DNA of 5,339 bases from Candidatus Nitrosopumilus sp. (GTDB lineage: Archaea > Thermoproteota > Nitrososphaeria > Nitrososphaerales > Nitrosopumilaceae): positions 1 through 5,339 of the forward strand of contig JAOUAE010000094.1 of NCBI GenBank assembly GCA_029861085.1. The letters run 5' to 3'. Both the position numbers and the translations under genes were made by a program. How positions within the stretch are numbered: position 1 is the stretch's first letter; the number at the start of each line of letters is the position of its first letter. Under the pieces are notes generated by a model that saw nothing but the letters and a program-made list of their open reading frames with translations, did not search any database and was not told the origin of the DNA. Positions 5,058 through 5,339 of this stretch are shown one piece after another.

Positions 5058-5068
5058 GAAAAATTATG
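5058..5068 (-). promoter_or_regulatory. Weak TATA-like box for the four-cysteine protein gene
   Basis: On the minus strand this reads CATAATTTTTC, centred about 26 nt before the ATG at 5035-5037. The match to a TATA box is weaker than for the other genes, but the spacing fits a leaderless start. Confidence 0.35.
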
Positions 5069-5075
5069 TTAAATA

Positions 5076-5174
5076 TTACTGGTTCATACTGAATTTAGGT
5101 AGGTAGTCTGACCAATGTAAACCTCCTGCAAGATTTTTACTTGGTTGGACTTCTACCCTTGAAATTAAAACAAA
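5076..5174 (-). CDS. Coding-like short frame: separate small protein or frameshifted tail of the upstream gene
   Basis: On the minus strand, after a stop at 5175-5177, this frame reads FVLISRVEVQPSKNLAG then GLHWSDYLPKFSMNQ and ends with TAA (5076-5078), giving 32 codons. The composition (Trp, Asp-Tyr, Pro-Lys, few rare codons) looks like real protein. There is no ATG, GTG or TTG before the internal Met near its end. The preceding gene stops at 5165-5167, so the two frames overlap. One added base near AGTAATTTG (about 5171-5179) would fuse them into a single protein ending in this tail. Other possibilities are translation from ATT at 5163-5165, or a chance open frame. The AGGAGG inside it (5122-5127) encodes Ala-Gly-Gly and leads to no useful reading frame. 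Confidence 0.4.
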   Translation of the reverse strand, partial: FVLISRVEVQPSKNLAGGLHWSDYLPKFSMNQ

Positions 5175-5339
5175 TTACTTGTTAGTTTTTTCAATGCTAA
5201 AATTTCTTCTTCTTCTTGCCTAATTTTTTTATCAACTACACGAAGCATTGCATCGTTCCAAACATGCTGAGAGAAGAAATTATGTTTAGTATTTGCCAAT
5301 TCAATCTCATCATCCACTACCGTATCCTCCAGAAATTTA
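5165..5339 (-). CDS. C-terminal end of an unrecognised protein (N-terminus outside window)
   Basis: The minus strand from the right edge reads 57 codons to TAA at 5165-5167: KFLEDTVVDDEIELANTKHN, FFSQHVWNDAMLRVVDKKIR and QEEEEILALKKLTSNLF. The segment is charged and probably helical, with an EEEEILALKKL stretch that could form a short coiled coil near the end. Codon use is normal for the window and no other frame on either strand is as convincing. An internal ATG (in NDAMLR) could start a 27-residue protein, but the coding pattern continues upstream through the edge, so I treat it as a truncated gene. No family is recognised. The true C-terminus is uncertain because a coding-like stretch continues in another frame directly downstream. 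Confidence 0.65.
   Translation of the reverse strand, partial: KFLEDTVVDDEIELANTKHNFFSQHVWNDAMLRVVDKKIRQEEEEILALKKLTSNLF

Noticed and set aside
5122..5127. Perfect AGGAGG Shine-Dalgarno-like sequence on the minus strand
   Set aside because: It encodes Ala-Gly-Gly inside a coding-like frame, and the codons after it lead only to frames of about ten codons or fewer.
1..5339. Search for CRISPR arrays, insertion sequences, toxin-antitoxin pairs, phage genes, riboswitches or attachment duplications
   Set aside because: No spaced repeats, transposase motifs, terminal inverted repeats or duplicated tRNA 3' ends were visible. The zinc module at 4613-4696 resembles one found in phages but alone does not indicate a prophage.

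Overview
The window looks like chromosome from an ammonia-oxidising archaeon of the Nitrososphaerota (Thaumarchaeota), most likely a marine Nitrosopumilus-like lineage. The evidence is an archaeal-type ribosomal protein S11, an archaeal-type phosphohexomutase with a GEGSSGG sugar loop, AT-rich DNA, a thaumarchaeal-looking winged-helix protein, and TATA-like boxes about 25-27 nt upstream of most start codons, the spacing expected of leaderless archaeal mRNAs. The lineage is inferred from these features, not from a database match.

Layout. Positions 1-400 (minus) hold most of S11, whose C-terminus lies beyond the left edge. A divergent promoter region (401-517) separates it from a small one-membrane-segment protein (518-787, plus). 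Next come two overlapping minus-strand metabolic genes: a phosphoglucosamine-mutase-type enzyme (1773-3071, TTG start) followed by the ThiL thiamine-monophosphate kinase (839-1789). A tRNA-Thr(CGT) lies on the plus strand at 3124-3197, divergent from the mutase, and one A/T box between them is centred so that it could serve both. Positions 3229-3396 (minus) hold a short coding-like frame broken by an in-frame TAA.

Positions 3408-3877 hold two divergent small proteins of matching design (two membrane segments plus a charged tail) around one palindromic TATA box. A winged-helix DNA-binding protein (3881-4162, minus) is divergent from an unrecognised protein with a Cys/His zinc-binding motif (4247-4831, plus). 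That gene meets a small four-cysteine protein (4834-5037, minus) tail to tail. The right edge holds the end of an unrecognised minus-strand gene (5165-5339) and, directly after it in another frame, a coding-like stretch (5076-5174) without an ordinary start codon.

The housekeeping genes serve translation (S11, tRNA-Thr), thiamine diphosphate synthesis (ThiL) and amino-sugar or sugar-phosphate supply (the mutase). The right half is a cluster of small, mostly unassigned proteins. I see no mobile element, CRISPR array, defence island or biosynthetic cluster. The points most worth checking are the unusual T-loop of the tRNA, the two possible shared bidirectional promoters, the two interrupted small reading frames, and the zinc-motif protein.
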